Source: Leptodactylus fallax (Eukaryota; Chordata; Amphibia; Anura; Leptodactylidae). Taken from it: 64,000 bases of DNA. The stretch's first letter is position 1; each line of letters opens with the position of its first letter. Under the pieces are notes generated by a model. It worked only from the letters and a program-made list of their open reading frames with translations. It had not been told where the DNA came from and did no database searches. This document shows, piece by piece, positions 22,949 through 34,532 of the stretch. The position numbers and the translations under genes were made by a program. The stretch is from NCBI GenBank assembly GCA_947044405.1, contig CAMRHE010000352.1:1083501-1147500 (forward strand), read 5' to 3'.

Positions 22949-23462
22949 TTTCTGGGCGTTTTGCTGCCATTATTTTAGCATCCTTTTTGGCTTTACGTCC
23001 TTCTCGTCCCGAATGATCTTCACCCAAATCAATGACCAACTCACTCTCTGAGTCAGAGTCAAGTCCAAGGTGTACAGTGGGGGAGTCGGTCTCATCTTTT
23101 CCCTTCAATTTTTCTTTTGCAGAGTGTGGCAAGGATTTACTTTTGTCAGGAACATCTTTGTCTACGGGGCACCCCAGCTTCTCCTTACCCACGGAGTCAA
23201 CTTTATCTCCTGCCGCTGTTGCAGTGTTGGATTCATCTTTCGTCTCTGCTGGGATTGAGGGCTTGGATTTTTTTCTTTACAGAGGATAAAGGGGAGGTTT
23301 CCTTATCCTTCACACTTTCCTTGTCTTCTTCATCTTTCTCATTCTTTGACTTTGACTCCTCATCACTCCCGTATTCACTGTCACTAGAATCAGTCTTCTC
23401 AGACTCCTCAGAATCACTGTGTTCTACTGTGGCATAGGCATCATCTGAAATCTCATTAATAC
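22949..23462 (-). CDS. ZMYND8: ZMYND8 exon, acidic region, with apparent +1 frameshift
   Basis: Encodes the Ser/Asp/Glu-rich region (INEISDDAYATVEHSDSEES, SDSSDSEYGSDEESKSKNEK) and, further on, KDETDSPTVHLGLDSDSESE and LVIDLGEDHSGREGRK, all typical of ZMYND8. The acceptor is TTTAATCCAG before 23462 and the donor is GAAA|GTATGT at 22949/22948. The exon is 514 bp, whereas the phases of its neighbours require 513. Reading fails after the A7 run at 23268-23274 (T7 on the plus strand) and resumes one frame over with SKPSIPAETKDE. The extra A is either an assembly error or a real disrupting mutation. Because the rest of the gene is well kept, I favour error. Confidence 0.95.
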
Positions 23463-23555
23463 CTGGATTAAATCAGATTATAAATCAGTAATACAAATGC
23501 AGAACATGTATCACGCAGTTTAAGCTTTCCATGCACAATAAATCTAGGTAAATAC
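23463..23555. other. ZMYND8: ZMYND8 short intron (93 bp)
   Basis: A 93-bp intron with a GTATTT donor and a TTTAATCCAG acceptor. It is much smaller than the other introns of the window. Confidence 0.9.
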
Positions 23556-23708
23556 CTAATTGGGCCTTGCAACTCTCAATCGTTTTGTCTAGATTGAGCT
23601 GGAAGCGACTGCGGATCTGCCTCTTAGGAGAAATAAGTGGGGTCGCGGTGGACTGCTGAAGCACAGACTCACTCAACTCCTTCAAGTCCATTTCTGCTTT
23701 ACTGCGAT
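23556..23708 (-). CDS. ZMYND8: ZMYND8 exon (50 complete codons, RSKAEMDLKEL ... KAQL)
   Basis: Encodes RSKAEMDLKELSESVLQQST, then PLISPKRQIRSRFQLNLDKT and IESCKAQL, nearly identical to the vertebrate ZMYND8 consensus. The acceptor is CTATTTTTAG before 23708 and the donor is TTAG|GTATTT at 23556/23555. The first two bases complete an Asp codon opened by exon 51057-50917, and the last G opens a Gly codon completed by exon 23462-22949. The apparent longer open frame on either side is intron. Confidence 0.97.
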
Positions 23709-24569
23709 CTAAAAATAGGAGTAGAGTTATAAAATATAAAGAGTCAAAAGAAGTAAATTCACAAATCCAATTAAACTCCTTAAATGCAGGACTCAACTGA
23801 CAGGTGCAGAGGTATCCAAGATTATTGGGAAAAAACACGAGTGGAAGATTCAAAACACAAAAGTGAAAATTCCTTTAAATCAGCTTCCTTTCCTGAAGGA
23901 ATTTTAATGCATAAAGTGTCTTCTCAGCTAACACCTCTAGTCATACTCTTCGCAGAGCAGAGGTTGTTCTTTTTTAATTTTCTCAATTGTAAGGTAACAA
24001 GACATTACATTTTCCTTCTCTGAAAAGGCAGAGCAGCATTGTATTCTGTATTCATTACAATGTAGTAAAAGCTCTACAATGTACAAATGACAAGTCTATC
24101 CTTCTTTATTTAAAAAATATTACACCGACAAAATTGCTTCTATACCACTATAGTAGGATCAGTTAGTAATATGGTGAAAATACCTTTTTATGGTAAAGTG
24201 CAATCTTGCACCATGAAATTTTAGCTTTGAATTCATATGTAAAAACTGTCTGTTCAATGCATTCCTAAGCAAGGCAATGTCTGACATAGCACCCCTTCAA
24301 GACCTTCAACTAGAATACATTCCTTTACACTAACAATGCCCCTACAGTACACTCCAACTGTCGTTTGGGCAGGGAGGGGGGGGGGGATTTGGTCTATATC
24401 TACAGCAGCCTGAGGTCTGATCAGTTGCCCCATGTCTGCCATCTTCCTTTCCCTGCTTCTGCTGGTTCAAGTCCCAGGGTTTCCTAAAAAGTTAAAAAAA
24501 AAAAACCAAAAAACTAAAAATAATAGTAAAAAGATTGAAGGTTCAGAAAAATCAAATAAATAGATCAAC
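23709..24569. other. ZMYND8 intron, no recognisable element
   Basis: The left end of the 27.2-kb intron that separates exon 51057-50917 from exon 23708-23556. AT-rich, with a G9 run near 24377. No gene signal. Confidence 0.7.
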
Positions 24570-24985
24570 AAAATGTTCTTTTACTATATTACAGTGCTTT
24601 ATAAAGTTAAAAGAAAAAAAGTACTGTACATAACTGCTCATGCCATAAAACTGATAAATAAAAAAATGTCATATAGACCCCAAAATGGTACCAATAAAAT
24701 GAACAGCTTGTCATACCCAAAAAGTGCCCTAAACCAGGTTCATCAATATAAAAATAAAAATATTCTGTCTCTCAGGGGGTGGCAATGCAAAAAGCATTGA
24801 TTTTTTTTCTCCCCAAAGTGGGATTTTATTTTGCAAAACAGTAAAACGTAAAAGAAAACAATGTAGATTTTGTATTGTCATAATCATACTGAACCACAGA
24901 ATACAAATAACATGTTTCTTATGCTATGTGGTGAACAGCAAATAAACTGAAGTGTTAAAAACAATGGCATAAACCAACTCCAAAA
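24570..24985. repeat. Dispersed frog repeat, family B
   Basis: Contains CATAAAACTGATAAATAAAA, GACCCCAAAATGGTACCAAT and AAAATGAACAGCTTGTCATA. Comparable words occur at 47590-48250 (CCCTAAAATGGTGCCAAATG) and 53210-53640 (CCCCATAATGGAGCCAATAA). This is a non-coding dispersed repeat with at least three copies here; the ends were not found. Confidence 0.6.
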
Positions 24986-24989
24986 TTGT

Positions 24990-26330
24990 GTCATTAACCC
25001 CTTGGGGACATAGCCTAAAAGTACCTTAAGGACCAGGACTCATTTTTCTTTATATGGCAATAACTTTGAGAAGCTTTGACTTACACAAGTGATTTTAAGA
25101 TTGTCATGAAAAAACAATTTGTACCTCATGTTTGTGGTAAACACTGATCAATATTTTTGTATTTATTTATAAAAAAGAAATAGGAGATTTGATGGAACCT
25201 TAAATGCCACGTTCATGTTTGACTGATGCATCTAAGAGGTTAAAATCCCCCATTGGAACCGAGTATGGCAGATGTCCTCTAGACCCAGGTGGCCATGGGG
25301 TACTATTACGGCACGTTGCCTATGGGTTAAAAAGATCTCATCCAGCAAAAACTCTTCATATGGCTACATCAATGGGAAAATAAAAAAAATTATAGATTGT
25401 ACAATGTGATAATGAAAAACCTCAAAAATGACACATCCTTTGGTGCAAAACTGGCAGAATGGCTAATTTATAAGGATTGTGTAAGCTGTGCAAGAGTACA
25501 TCAGGGTACATCCCAGGTTTATGGAGCAGTGTCAGGGGGCACTCTCTGTCTCTAAACACTTTGTGTGGCAGTGGCACGGTGATCTCTCCATCTACTCTCC
25601 TTTACGCTAAGGGGAAGGTGCTGTACTGGAGTGGAGTATCTATGGGAGCTAGCAGGGATGGCACCTGACGTCTGGTCAAGTAGCCAAGCCCACATTATAG
25701 TAGTGGTCTGGAGGAGGTACCCATTAGGTGGCACTCAGAAGGCAGACTCGTAAGGCAGGAGGTGGGACTCTGTAGCGGATTTTGCCCTACTATGGCAGGA
25801 GGTAGTGGGGCATTTGTCCAGGACAGTTGGGAGCTATGGTATAACTATTCTCCTCCTCCATGATGTAAGTTACATCATGTGACATAACCTAGCACTGGAG
25901 ACACACTGTAACTAGGGCTGATTTTTGGAGTAGGGCTTATATTTCAGGCCTACTCCAAAAATAAGCACTAGCTTGATTTTGCAGGGTTTTTAGAGAAACA
26001 GGGTGTGTTTGTACACACACACAAACCCAAATTAAACTTTATACTTCCCCTAATGTCATATATTTGGACACAAACTGCTAAAGTGAAGGTCACAAAGTGA
26101 AGGAGTGCTAATTGGCTTTTGGAGCATAAATTTAGACAGTATGATTTTTGGATGTCATGCTGCTTTTGCAAAGCCTGTGAAGGGCAAGTAAAAGTAGAAT
26201 CTTTTGAGTCGTAACCCCATTTTATAAACTACTCCCCTCAAAGAATTTATCCAGGGATGTATTGCACATTTAACGCAATGGTGTTGCATTAATTTATTTT
26301 CCAGAAATTAACATGTAGTGTCAAAATTGT
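24990..26330. repeat. Dispersed frog repeat, family A (partial copy)
   Basis: The start (CTTGGGGACATAGCCTAAAAGTACCTTAAGGACCAGG..., TTTGAGAAGCTTTGA, GATCAATATTTTTGTATTTA) matches 57310-57500 closely. The segment with CCCCATTTTATAAACTACTC at 26215 matches the internal units at 32565, 32923 and 63365. The middle part (25450-26000) is different and may be a later insertion. No coding region. Confidence 0.65.
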
Positions 26331-28540
26331 CAATGTGTTGGCATTCCAGGCAATAAAGCATATACGACTACCAACCTCATGGAGTTGAATGGGACAATCT
26401 GCTACTGTGCAAGGAAGCGCAGTGGATATACAGGCTCCAGTCCATAACCCCGGGTGGTCTTAATGACCAGTTAAAGTTCACATTGTGCTGTCACGGTCCT
26501 TTACCACTGTTCATGGTTTAGCTTATATATTTTTTTCTGTCTTGGACTGATTTTTTGAAGTATAAAATTGTCAGCTCTTTGATATTTTAATCTCACACTA
26601 AGTATGCTCACACTTGTCCCCCTGTATTCTCCAACATATCTACACATGAAGGCATAAGATATTTATATGTGTATATATTCTATGCTATATATCCATTCAC
26701 ATACTTCTATAAGATCAGTAGTGTGATGATGAGACCCTCAATTTAGGTATCTTTCTTGGAAGTGTGTTTTTACTTGATCATGTCACTCCTTCCCCCACTG
26801 GTTGGAATGTGATGCAAAGGAGGTTACACCTCTGGACACTATGTTTCACTGGTTTTCATCCCTGGCTGGGGGAGGTGAAGGGTGTTGTTGGAGAGGGTCT
26901 CACACGGAGGTAGGGAGTTTTCTCAGAGTCTATTGTGTTGAGCCTGGAAGAGAGACAGCTAAGAGAGCAGAGCTGTGTGCTCAGGTATCTTTCTATATTT
27001 TAATTTCCCTTTTATTTTGGTGTATTGTATCATCGCACTTTTGCTTGTATGTTTATGCTTGATCATATTAATATTGTATATTTCTGTATATGCTATTAAT
27101 TCATACCGACCCACTTGGGTTATTAAACATATAAAATTTATATCGCTCATTTCGTTTTTATCCTATGACCCGGTCTACTCACAGTGTGTGAGTGGGAGGT
27201 TAAGAAAGAAGTTTGATCGCAGGCGTGCCAGGCGGCTGGGCAAGGCGATATTTTTCACAAGTAGTTCCGTATATAAGTGTTGCAGTCCAATGTATGTTTA
27301 TACATCTAATATAATGTATAGTTGTGATCTAAATATAGTCATATCGATTAGGAAACTTTGAGACATAATATGCGATATACACATGTTACCTACCTTAGAA
27401 GGGCAGGTTTAACAGATTGTTACAAATGTATACTAATAATATATATTTCTTATTAAGAGAAGAGCATGTATTACTTTACTAATATTGATCCGGTTTTGGA
27501 TTGTGCCTATTGTTTTGACGTTTTACGTGTCCACACAAAGTATGGGATCACTGGGTCTTACAGTGCCAGTAGGCATTAAAATTTGAAGGGGCATTATTGG
27601 TGGGCATGCTTTATCAACTGCCGCTCATGAGTAGTGTATTACAACTCCAGTAGAGATTCCATTACTACAAGGGAAGGGGCAGCATCTGGTGAGGCGTGTG
27701 CTGGGTTTGTCCAGGCCCATACGCCCATTGGAAGATTCTGCTATGATGCAGCATCCTCTGATTGACCAATGCTAATTAGAACCTGGTCTTTATAGTCCTA
27801 GCGTTTCCATCATTGCACTGTTTGCTGGCATCAATGCAGACAATTGATACTTTGTAGCCAGACAAGATAGCAAGGCACATTGTTGGGCTTTGCTTTTTAT
27901 TTGAAAATTGACCCCTGATGAGAATATATTTCAGAAAAATATAGGGTCTTAGAATTGTACATATGCAGGGAGTATAAATCAGTGTATACATTAGTTTGGG
28001 GGTCTCTTGGCATTACCAGTGCTCCTATGCTGTTGGCACGGCAAAATAAGTGCACCAAGGACCCTAGGTTCTGTGTAATAATACACCTGCTTATGGCAAA
28101 CAGAATAGGGACAACATTTGGGTATTATTAATGGACAAATGGGTGGATGGTTTACACAGGGTGTAACACAATTCCTATTACGGTGTTCACAAATTTAAAT
28201 TGAGATATAAATAAAGTTTGGTTTAAACTCCAAATACAGTCCTTACTCAGTGAAAATATTATGCTCCACCCAGATTTTGCCAGCACAGACACTCTCTTCA
28301 ATAGCTGTTTAAGGCTAAGGCCCCACACTGTGGAAAAAAAGGAAGGAACAGTGACCCTTTTTTTTTTCCACAGTGATTTCACCATGTAACAATTTTCAAA
28401 CAAATATTTGTTCCCAGTTGTTAAGTGTGTTTTCCTGATTGTTTGTACCTTAAATGAATAGAAAAAAGTTATTATTCCCTGTAAACTTTGCTTTTGTGGT
28501 CAGCACAATGATATTTTGAAATTGATCTATTTTTAAGGAT
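26331..28540. other. Intronic sequence, unassigned
   Basis: No transposon ends or exon homology seen. GGCTAAGGCCCCACACTGTGG at 28312 resembles a MITE end, and CCCCTGATGAGAATATATTTCAG at 27912 resembles a Penelope-type terminal motif; neither has a recognisable partner. The open frames here look random. Confidence 0.5.
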
Positions 28541-28565
28541 ATTCGCAATATTTCAAGATACTTAA

Positions 28566-28636
28566 GAAGCTTCTGGAATTGTGAGAACTATCAAGAAGTT
28601 TCTAGAACTGCCCAGAATTATCTAGAACTTTCTGGG
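28566..28636 (+). promoter_or_regulatory. Cluster of heat-shock-element-like sites upstream of copy B
   Basis: GAAGCTTCTGGAA at 28566-28578 and GAAGTTTCTAGAA at 28595-28607 both fit the three-box heat-shock element GAAnnTTCnnGAA exactly. GAACTTTCTGGGA at 28625-28637 fits with one mismatch. A TATATAGG lies about 40 bp downstream (28673). The start codon of copy B is about 400 bp further on. Binding by HSF1 is inferred from the motif only. Confidence 0.5.
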
Positions 28637-29035
28637 ACTGTACAGAATTGTAGGTAGCTGTATAACTACAGTTATATAGGGCCACTATAGCCCTTCCTGA
28701 GAGACAGGATCTAATTGATTGGGATTGCATAGTAAGTGGGAAATGGCCATCACAGACAAAGGGGAATTGACCTAGACAGACAGGTGTGAATTCAATATCT
28801 ATTCAGATTCTGATAAACGACGGTATTCACACTTCACCCCACACCCATTACAGGAGGAGCTTAGGAATGTAAATGTATATATTGTGTGTTACTCTGGTAT
28901 CGGGTGATCAATCTTGCTCTGCTGAATCCTCAGTACACTCTTGAACTTTAATACTGCATGGAATAAAGACCATTTTTATCAAGTTTGGACAGACATCCTT
29001 TTTCCTTACAGTTCACAGCAACTTAGTCAATTTAG

Positions 29036-30857
29036 ATGGCATCAAGAGGTTGCATACACCCAGCAAACGCATTTTGCTACGTATGTGGCCAGTTTATAAA
29101 GACAAGAGCGAAAAAGTACTCTGTGGAAGCATCTGCTAAGATGTGTGAGGCCTACAAAGCATACTTTGGCATGCCTGTTGGTGACCAAGACAAACCATGG
29201 GCTCCTCATTTCACATGTGAGCACTGCAAGAAAACTCTTGAAGGCAAGTGGATAAATGCTACTCTCTTAAATAGCAGATTAACTATGTTAATATTGTAAA
29301 TATCACTAGTCATTAGTGTGAAATAGGCCTAAATCATTCTAAATTCTCAATCCAAATATTATTTTGTTTGCTTATAGGTTGGTACAGGGGAGAGAAGAGA
29401 GCCATGCATTTTGCTATCCCAAGAATTTGGCGTGAACCGACTGATCACTCAACAAATTGCTACTTCTGCATGGTGGACCCTTCCAAACGTCGCACTGGCA
29501 AAAATGCACCGCCTGTAACGTATCCTGACATTCCATCATCTATTGCCCCAGTACCACACTGCCCTGAACTTCCTGTACCAACACCTCCAGACAGAGCTAC
29601 ACCACCTTAAAAAAAAAAGCAGCAGGTCAGACATCGAGGAAGACGTTAAAGATCACGATTTCTCTTCATATGCAGATGAGGAGCAGAAGCCATACTACCC
29701 TAACCAAAAAGACCTCAACGATCTGATCAGAGACCTTGGTCTCACCAAGTCCAACGCTGAGCTTCTGACATCAAGGCTCAAGCAATGGATCTTATTAGAT
29801 GAAAGTGTTCAAGTCACAGATCAGAGGAAGCGTCTCCAAGTTTTTTTCCATCTTCTTCAGTCATCAAGATGGACTGTGCTTCTGCAACAATGTGGCCGGT
29901 CTATTCGAGGCTATAGGTATCACCTGTAACCCGAATGAGTGGCGCCTATTCATAGACAGCTCATGCAAGAGCCTCAAAGCCATGCTGCTTCACAATAGGA
30001 ACAAGTATCCGTCTCTTCCTGGAGCTCACTCAGTGCACCTGAAAGAGGAATACACCAGTGTCAAGATGTTGCTAGGTGCCTTGAAGTATGACGAGTACGG
30101 CTGGGAAGTTATCGGAGATTTCAAAATGATGTAATTCCTGATGGGCCTCCAAGGTGGTTTTACTAATTATCCTTGCTTTATTTGCCTTTGGGACAGCCGG
30201 TATACTGAAGTGCACTACCACAGGCAGGACTGGCCTCAGCGGACAGAGTTCACTGTGGGGAAGAACAATGTAAAGTGGAAGCCACTGGTGGACCCACGCA
30301 AGGTGCTGATGCCACCACTACACATCAAGTTGGGGCTCATAAAACAATTTGTCAGGGCTCTAGATAAGGAGTCGAGAGCTTTCAATTACCTCCAAGATCT
30401 TTTACCTAAGCTGTCTGAAGCAAAGATCAAAGCTGGTGTCTTTGTCGGACCACAAATCAAAAAGATCATAGAGTGCAGTGAATTTCCCAAGAAACTGAAT
30501 AGGAAGGAGAGAGCAGCTTGGAACAGTTTTGTCGCAGTGGTTCACGGCTTCCTAGGCAATCATAAAGATGAAAACTATGTACAACTGGTTCAGACTCTGA
30601 TAAAGAACTATGCTGCAATGGGCTGCAGGATGTCACTCAAAATCCATATCCTTGATGCTCATCTTGATAAGTTCAAAGAGAACATGGGAGCTTATTCAGA
30701 GGAGCAAGGCGAGCGCTTTCACCAGGACATTATGAACTTTGAACGCTGTTACCAAGGACAATATAACGAAAACATGATGGGCGAATATATTTGGGGATTG
30801 ATTCGTGAAACTGATTTGCAGTATAGTCGTAAATCTCGGAAAACCACACACTTCTGA
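29036..30857 (+). pseudogene. Cysteine-rich transposon-type gene, copy B (two exons, few lesions)
   Basis: Exon 1 (29036-29243) starts MASRGCIHPANAFCYVCGQF and has a second pair of cysteines in FTCEHCKKTLEG. A GC-AG intron (29244-29377) follows. Exon 2 continues with GEKRAMHFAIPRIW, CYFCMVDPSKRRTGKN, LNDLIRDLGLTKSNAELLTS, CFCNNVAGLFEAIG, YPCFICLWDSR, LMPPLHIKLGLIKQFVRALD, AKIKAGVFVGPQIKK, MSLKIHILDAHLDKFKENMG and EEQGERFHQDIMNFERCYQG. Lesions are a frameshift at the A10 run near 29610, one near the T7 run at 29840, and an in-frame TAA at 30132-30134. The repeated CxxC pairs suggest zinc binding. I know the family as widespread and transposon-associated but cannot name its superfamily or active-site residues. 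Confidence 0.82.
29244..29377 (+). other. GC-AG intron of copy B
   Basis: The donor reads GAAG|GCAAGT, the favoured context for GC donors, and the acceptor is TTTGCTTATAG. Removal joins a Gly codon split after its first base and restores the conserved reading WYRGEKRAMHF. Confidence 0.72.
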
Positions 30858-31344
30858 ACAGTTTTTGGTAATCTGTGTAAATTTGCAATGCATATAGTGT
30901 TCTTAGTCTGATTGTATAAATGAGAAGATGCAAAATCGTCTGTTTTTATAGTAAAAATGCATAATTTTTGTTGCCGTGGTCACAAAAGCGAAGTTTATGA
31001 TGAATGTAAGCAATTTTTAATTTGTTTTAGACATAAGCAATTGGAATATAACATTTAAAAGCTGGGAACAAAATTTATGTTACAAACTATGCATTATGTT
31101 CTCATGTCCTGATGTGGTTAATTGTATTTTGAGCATAGGGAGATATATTGTGTAACCAGGGATTCCTAGGTTCGGACCCTTGTTTCAATTATTCACCCCT
31201 GTGTTAATTACTGGCCCACGCAGATATTTTATATTTAGGACGTCCTTTTGGTTTTAAACACGACTGAATAAAAGTTATATTTTAACTATTTTTGTGCTTA
31301 TGCACCTGGGATCTCTTTTCTGTGAGCTCCTATAATTTTGGAAC
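30858..31344 (+). other. 3' flank of copy B
   Basis: AT-rich sequence that may be the untranslated part of the element. An AATAAA lies at about 31267. No terminal inverted repeat could be paired with the region upstream of 29036. Confidence 0.4.
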
Positions 31345-31565
31345 TCTATTTATTATGCTTACTTGTATAGCGCTATCATATTCCGCAGCGCTTTACAGAT
31401 ATATTGTCAGTCACATTCCCTATCAGTAAGTCTTTGGAGTGTGGGAGGAAACCGGAGTACCCGGAGGAAACCCACGCAAACACAGGGAGAACATACAAAC
31501 TCATTGCAGATGTTGTCCTTGGTGATATAAAAGCATATATAAAAAAAAAAAAAAAAAAAAAAAAA
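31345..31565 (-). repeat. SINE/LINE-tail-like repeat, minus orientation
   Basis: Read on the minus strand it contains ACATCTGCAATGAGTTTGTA, TGTTCTCCCTGTGTTTGCGT and GGGTTTCCTCCGGGTACTCC, a sequence dispersed in fish and frog genomes, followed by CTGCGGAATATGATAGCGCT and an A/T tail. It overlaps in content with the 1618-1850 SINE. A long A tract (31539-31565) lies at the opposite end. Confidence 0.7.
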
Positions 31566-33187
31566 TTAACCACTTAAGGAAATGGCCAAATATTTCAAAT
31601 TTGGAAAAATTAACAATTTTTAAAATGTGAAATGCTCTGCTTTTCAGCCAACCAGCCATACCATCCAAATATATTAATAAATATTATCTACTATATCTTA
31701 ATGTTGGCATCATCTTGTAACATCCTTTAATTTATTTTGGACGTTAGAAAGCTTACAAATCTGACAGTGACTTTCAAAATTTACAAAAACAAATTCCCAA
31801 ACCCATTTGTTAGGGACCACTTCAGTTCTGAAGGGGATTTAAAAGCCTATATATTAAAAAAAAAAAACCAAAAAACAAAGTCACCCCATTTTCAGAAATG
31901 CACTTCAAATAATTTAAAAAGCATATTTAGTAAGTTTATTAACCCTTTAAGTGTTTCATGGGAATCAAAAGAATATGAAGATGAAATTTAGACATTTCAT
32001 TTTTTTCAATGATTTTTTTTACATTCATTTTGACCTAAAATTCACAAGGGGTTAAAGAGGACATTTCATGTCCTCCTGCACATGTGATTTTACATACCGC
32101 TAGAAAGCAGACTGAATTCAGCACAGTGTTGGATTTCCTGTTATGTGCCCCGGAGCTGGAGATATCGGTGCTGTTAGTTTTGGCAACGATCTCTGCCCAC
32201 CGTCAGAAGCTCATTCCTCACAGTCTAGCTGGTCTGTAAGGAACACCCCCCTGACAGTACACGTCCATAGACTTGTACTGGGGGTGGGGGTGTTCCTCAC
32301 AGCTCAGCGTCATCGCTGGTTGGTAAGGAACGCCCCCCTCTTTAAAAGGAAGAAATGCATCTTACAATTTTTTATGCAATTTCTCCTGAGTACGGAAATA
32401 CCCTACATGTATATGTAAACTGCTGTTTTAGCACATGGTAGTACACCAAAGGGAAGGAGCGCCACTGGGTGTTTGAAAAGTAGATTTTCATGGAATAGTT
32501 TTCAGATGCCGTGTCTCATCTGCAGAGGCCCTAAAGTCCCAGTAAAGTGGAAACCCTCTAAAAGTGACCCCATTTTGGAAACTACATCCCTTAAGGGATT
32601 TCTCAAGGGGTATAGTGAGCATTTTTACCCCTCAGGCATTTAACAGATGTTATTAACGTTGAGATGTGAAATTGAAAAAAAAGTTACTAAAATGTAATTT
32701 TATCCCCGAATTTATCTTTTTCACAAGAGTTCATTACACAATTTCTCATGAAAACAGCAATATCCTATATGTGATCTTAAACTGCTGTATGTGTATATGG
32801 CGGGGCTTGTGAAAAGAGCGCTATTTAGCTTTTGGAGGGCAAATTTTGCTGGAATAGTATTTGGGTGCTGTATCGCATTTGCAGAGTCCTTGGAATACCA
32901 GTTCAATGAAACCCACATAAAATGACCCCATTTTGGAAACTATACCAGGTGATAAATTCTGTGAGGGATGTAGTCAGTATTTTCACCCCAAAGCTGTTGT
33001 TTCACAGATTTTATTAACACTGGGTTATGAAAATTAAAAATTCCTTTTTTTTTTCTCCAATAAATTGTCAATTACTAAAATGTCACTTTATCCCCAAATT
33101 TTTCAATTTCAAAAGGGGTTAAAGGAGAAAAAGCACCCCACAGTTTGTTTTACAATTTCTTATGAACACAGCAATAAAAAAAAAACA
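31566..33187. repeat. Dispersed frog repeat, family A (long copy, left part)
   Basis: A long non-coding repeat made of loosely repeated internal units. TGACCCCATTTTGGAAACTA occurs at 32564 and 32923, and similar GGGGTTAAAGGAGAAAA... and CACATGTRTATGT words recur. The same family is at 24990-26330, 57300-57609 plus 62794-63552, and continues at 35816-36420 after the Tc1 insertion at 33190. Probably a large non-autonomous DNA transposon; I found no diagnostic ends. Confidence 0.65.
32052..32344. mobile_element. TTAA-flanked MITE, family 1, internally deleted copy
   Basis: The left arm TTAAAGAGGACATTTCATGT...CCGCTAGAAAGC and the centre with GGAACACCCCCCTGACAGTA match 6563-6958 and 52146-52538. 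The right side ends CCCCCCTCTTTAA, apparently after loss of most of the right arm. It lies inside the family A repeat. Confidence 0.75.
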
Positions 33188-33595
33188 TACAGTGGCTTGC
33201 AAAAGTATTCATACTCCTTGAACTTTTTCACATTTTGTCACCTTACAACCACAAACTTAAATGTATTTTATTGAGATTTTAAGTGATACACCAACACAAA
33301 GCAGCAGATAATTGTGAAGTGGAACGAAAATGATACATGGTTTTCAAAATTTTAATAAAAAAAAAAAAATTGCAAAAGTGTGACATGCAAAAGTATTCAT
33401 CCCCCCTATATAAATACTTTGTAAAGCCACCTTTCACTGCAATTACAGCTGCAAGTCTTTTGGGGTATGTCTCTACCAGCTTTGCGCATCTAGAGACAGA
33501 TTTTTGCCCATTCTTTTTTGCAAAATAGCTCAAGCTCAGCCAGATTGGATGGAGAGCGTCTGTGAACAGCAAATTTCATGTCTTGTCACAGATAC

Positions 33596-34424
33596 TCAAT
33601 GGGATTTAGGTCTGGACTTGGACCATTTTAATACATGAATATTCTTTGATCTAAACCATTGCACTGTAGCTCTGGCTGAATGTTTAGGGTCATTGCCTTT
33701 CTGGAAGATGAATCTCCTTTCCTCCTTCTCCTTCTCTTTTGCAGCATCCAACAGGTTTTCTTCCAGGATTGCCCTGAATTTAGCTCCATCCATCTTCCCA
33801 TCAACTCTGCCAGCTTCCCTGTCCTTGCTGAAGAAAAGTCTCCCCACAGCACGATGCTGCCACCATCATGTTTCACAGTGGGGATGGTGTGTTCAGGGTG
33901 ATGAGCAGGGTTACGTTTCTGCCACACATTGCACTTTGCATTTAGACCAAATAGTTCAACTTTGGTCTCATCTGACCAGAGCACCTTCTTCCACATGTTT
34001 GCTGTGTCCCCTACATGGCTTGTTGAAACTGCAAATTACACTTCTTATGTCTTTCTTTCAACAATGGTTTTCTTCTTGCCACTCTTCTGTAAAGGCCATA
34101 TTTGTGGAGTGCACGACTTATAGTTGTCCTGTGGACAGATTCTCCCACGTGAGCTGTGGATTTTTGCAGTTCCTCCAGAGTGACCATGGGCCTCTTGGCT
34201 GCTTCTATGACCAGTGCCCTCCTTGCTTTATCTGTTAGTTTAGGTGGATGGCAATGTCTTGGTAGGTTTGCAGTTGTAGAATACTTTTTCCATTTATGGA
34301 TGATGGATTGAATAGTGCTACTTGGAATGCTCAAAGCTTGGGATATGTTTTTATAACCTAACCCTGCTTTAAACTTCTCCACAACTTTCTCTCTGACCTG
34401 ACTGGTGAGTTCCTTGGTCTTCAT
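33596..34424 (-). pseudogene. Tc1-type transposase pseudogene (element C)
   Basis: It starts with the standard MKTKELTSQVREKVVEKFKA at 34424 and keeps the helix-turn-helix part (GYKNISQALSIPSSTIQSII), the linker and the block THVGESVHRTTISRAL-like region. The first catalytic motif, [17 protein letters not shown], is present in another frame from 33996, followed by HPEHTIPTVKHDGGSIVLWG. A third frame from 33847 carries KGNDPKHSARATVQWF. At least two frameshifts therefore break it. The C-terminal third with the final Glu is only partly visible near 33600. Confidence 0.9.
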
Positions 34425-34532
34425 GATGCTGTTTGCTCACTAGTGTTCTATAAGAAACCACTGAGGCCTTCATAGAACAGGTGTATTTATACTGAGACTA
34501 AATAACATACAGCTGGACTCTTAAATAAATTA

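Noticed and set aside
23032..23437. Plus-strand frames across 23032-23437
   Set aside because: Antisense of the acidic ZMYND8 exon.
33693..34238. 181-codon plus-strand frame
   Set aside because: Antisense of the Tc1 transposase of element C. The minus-strand reading gives the DDE motifs.
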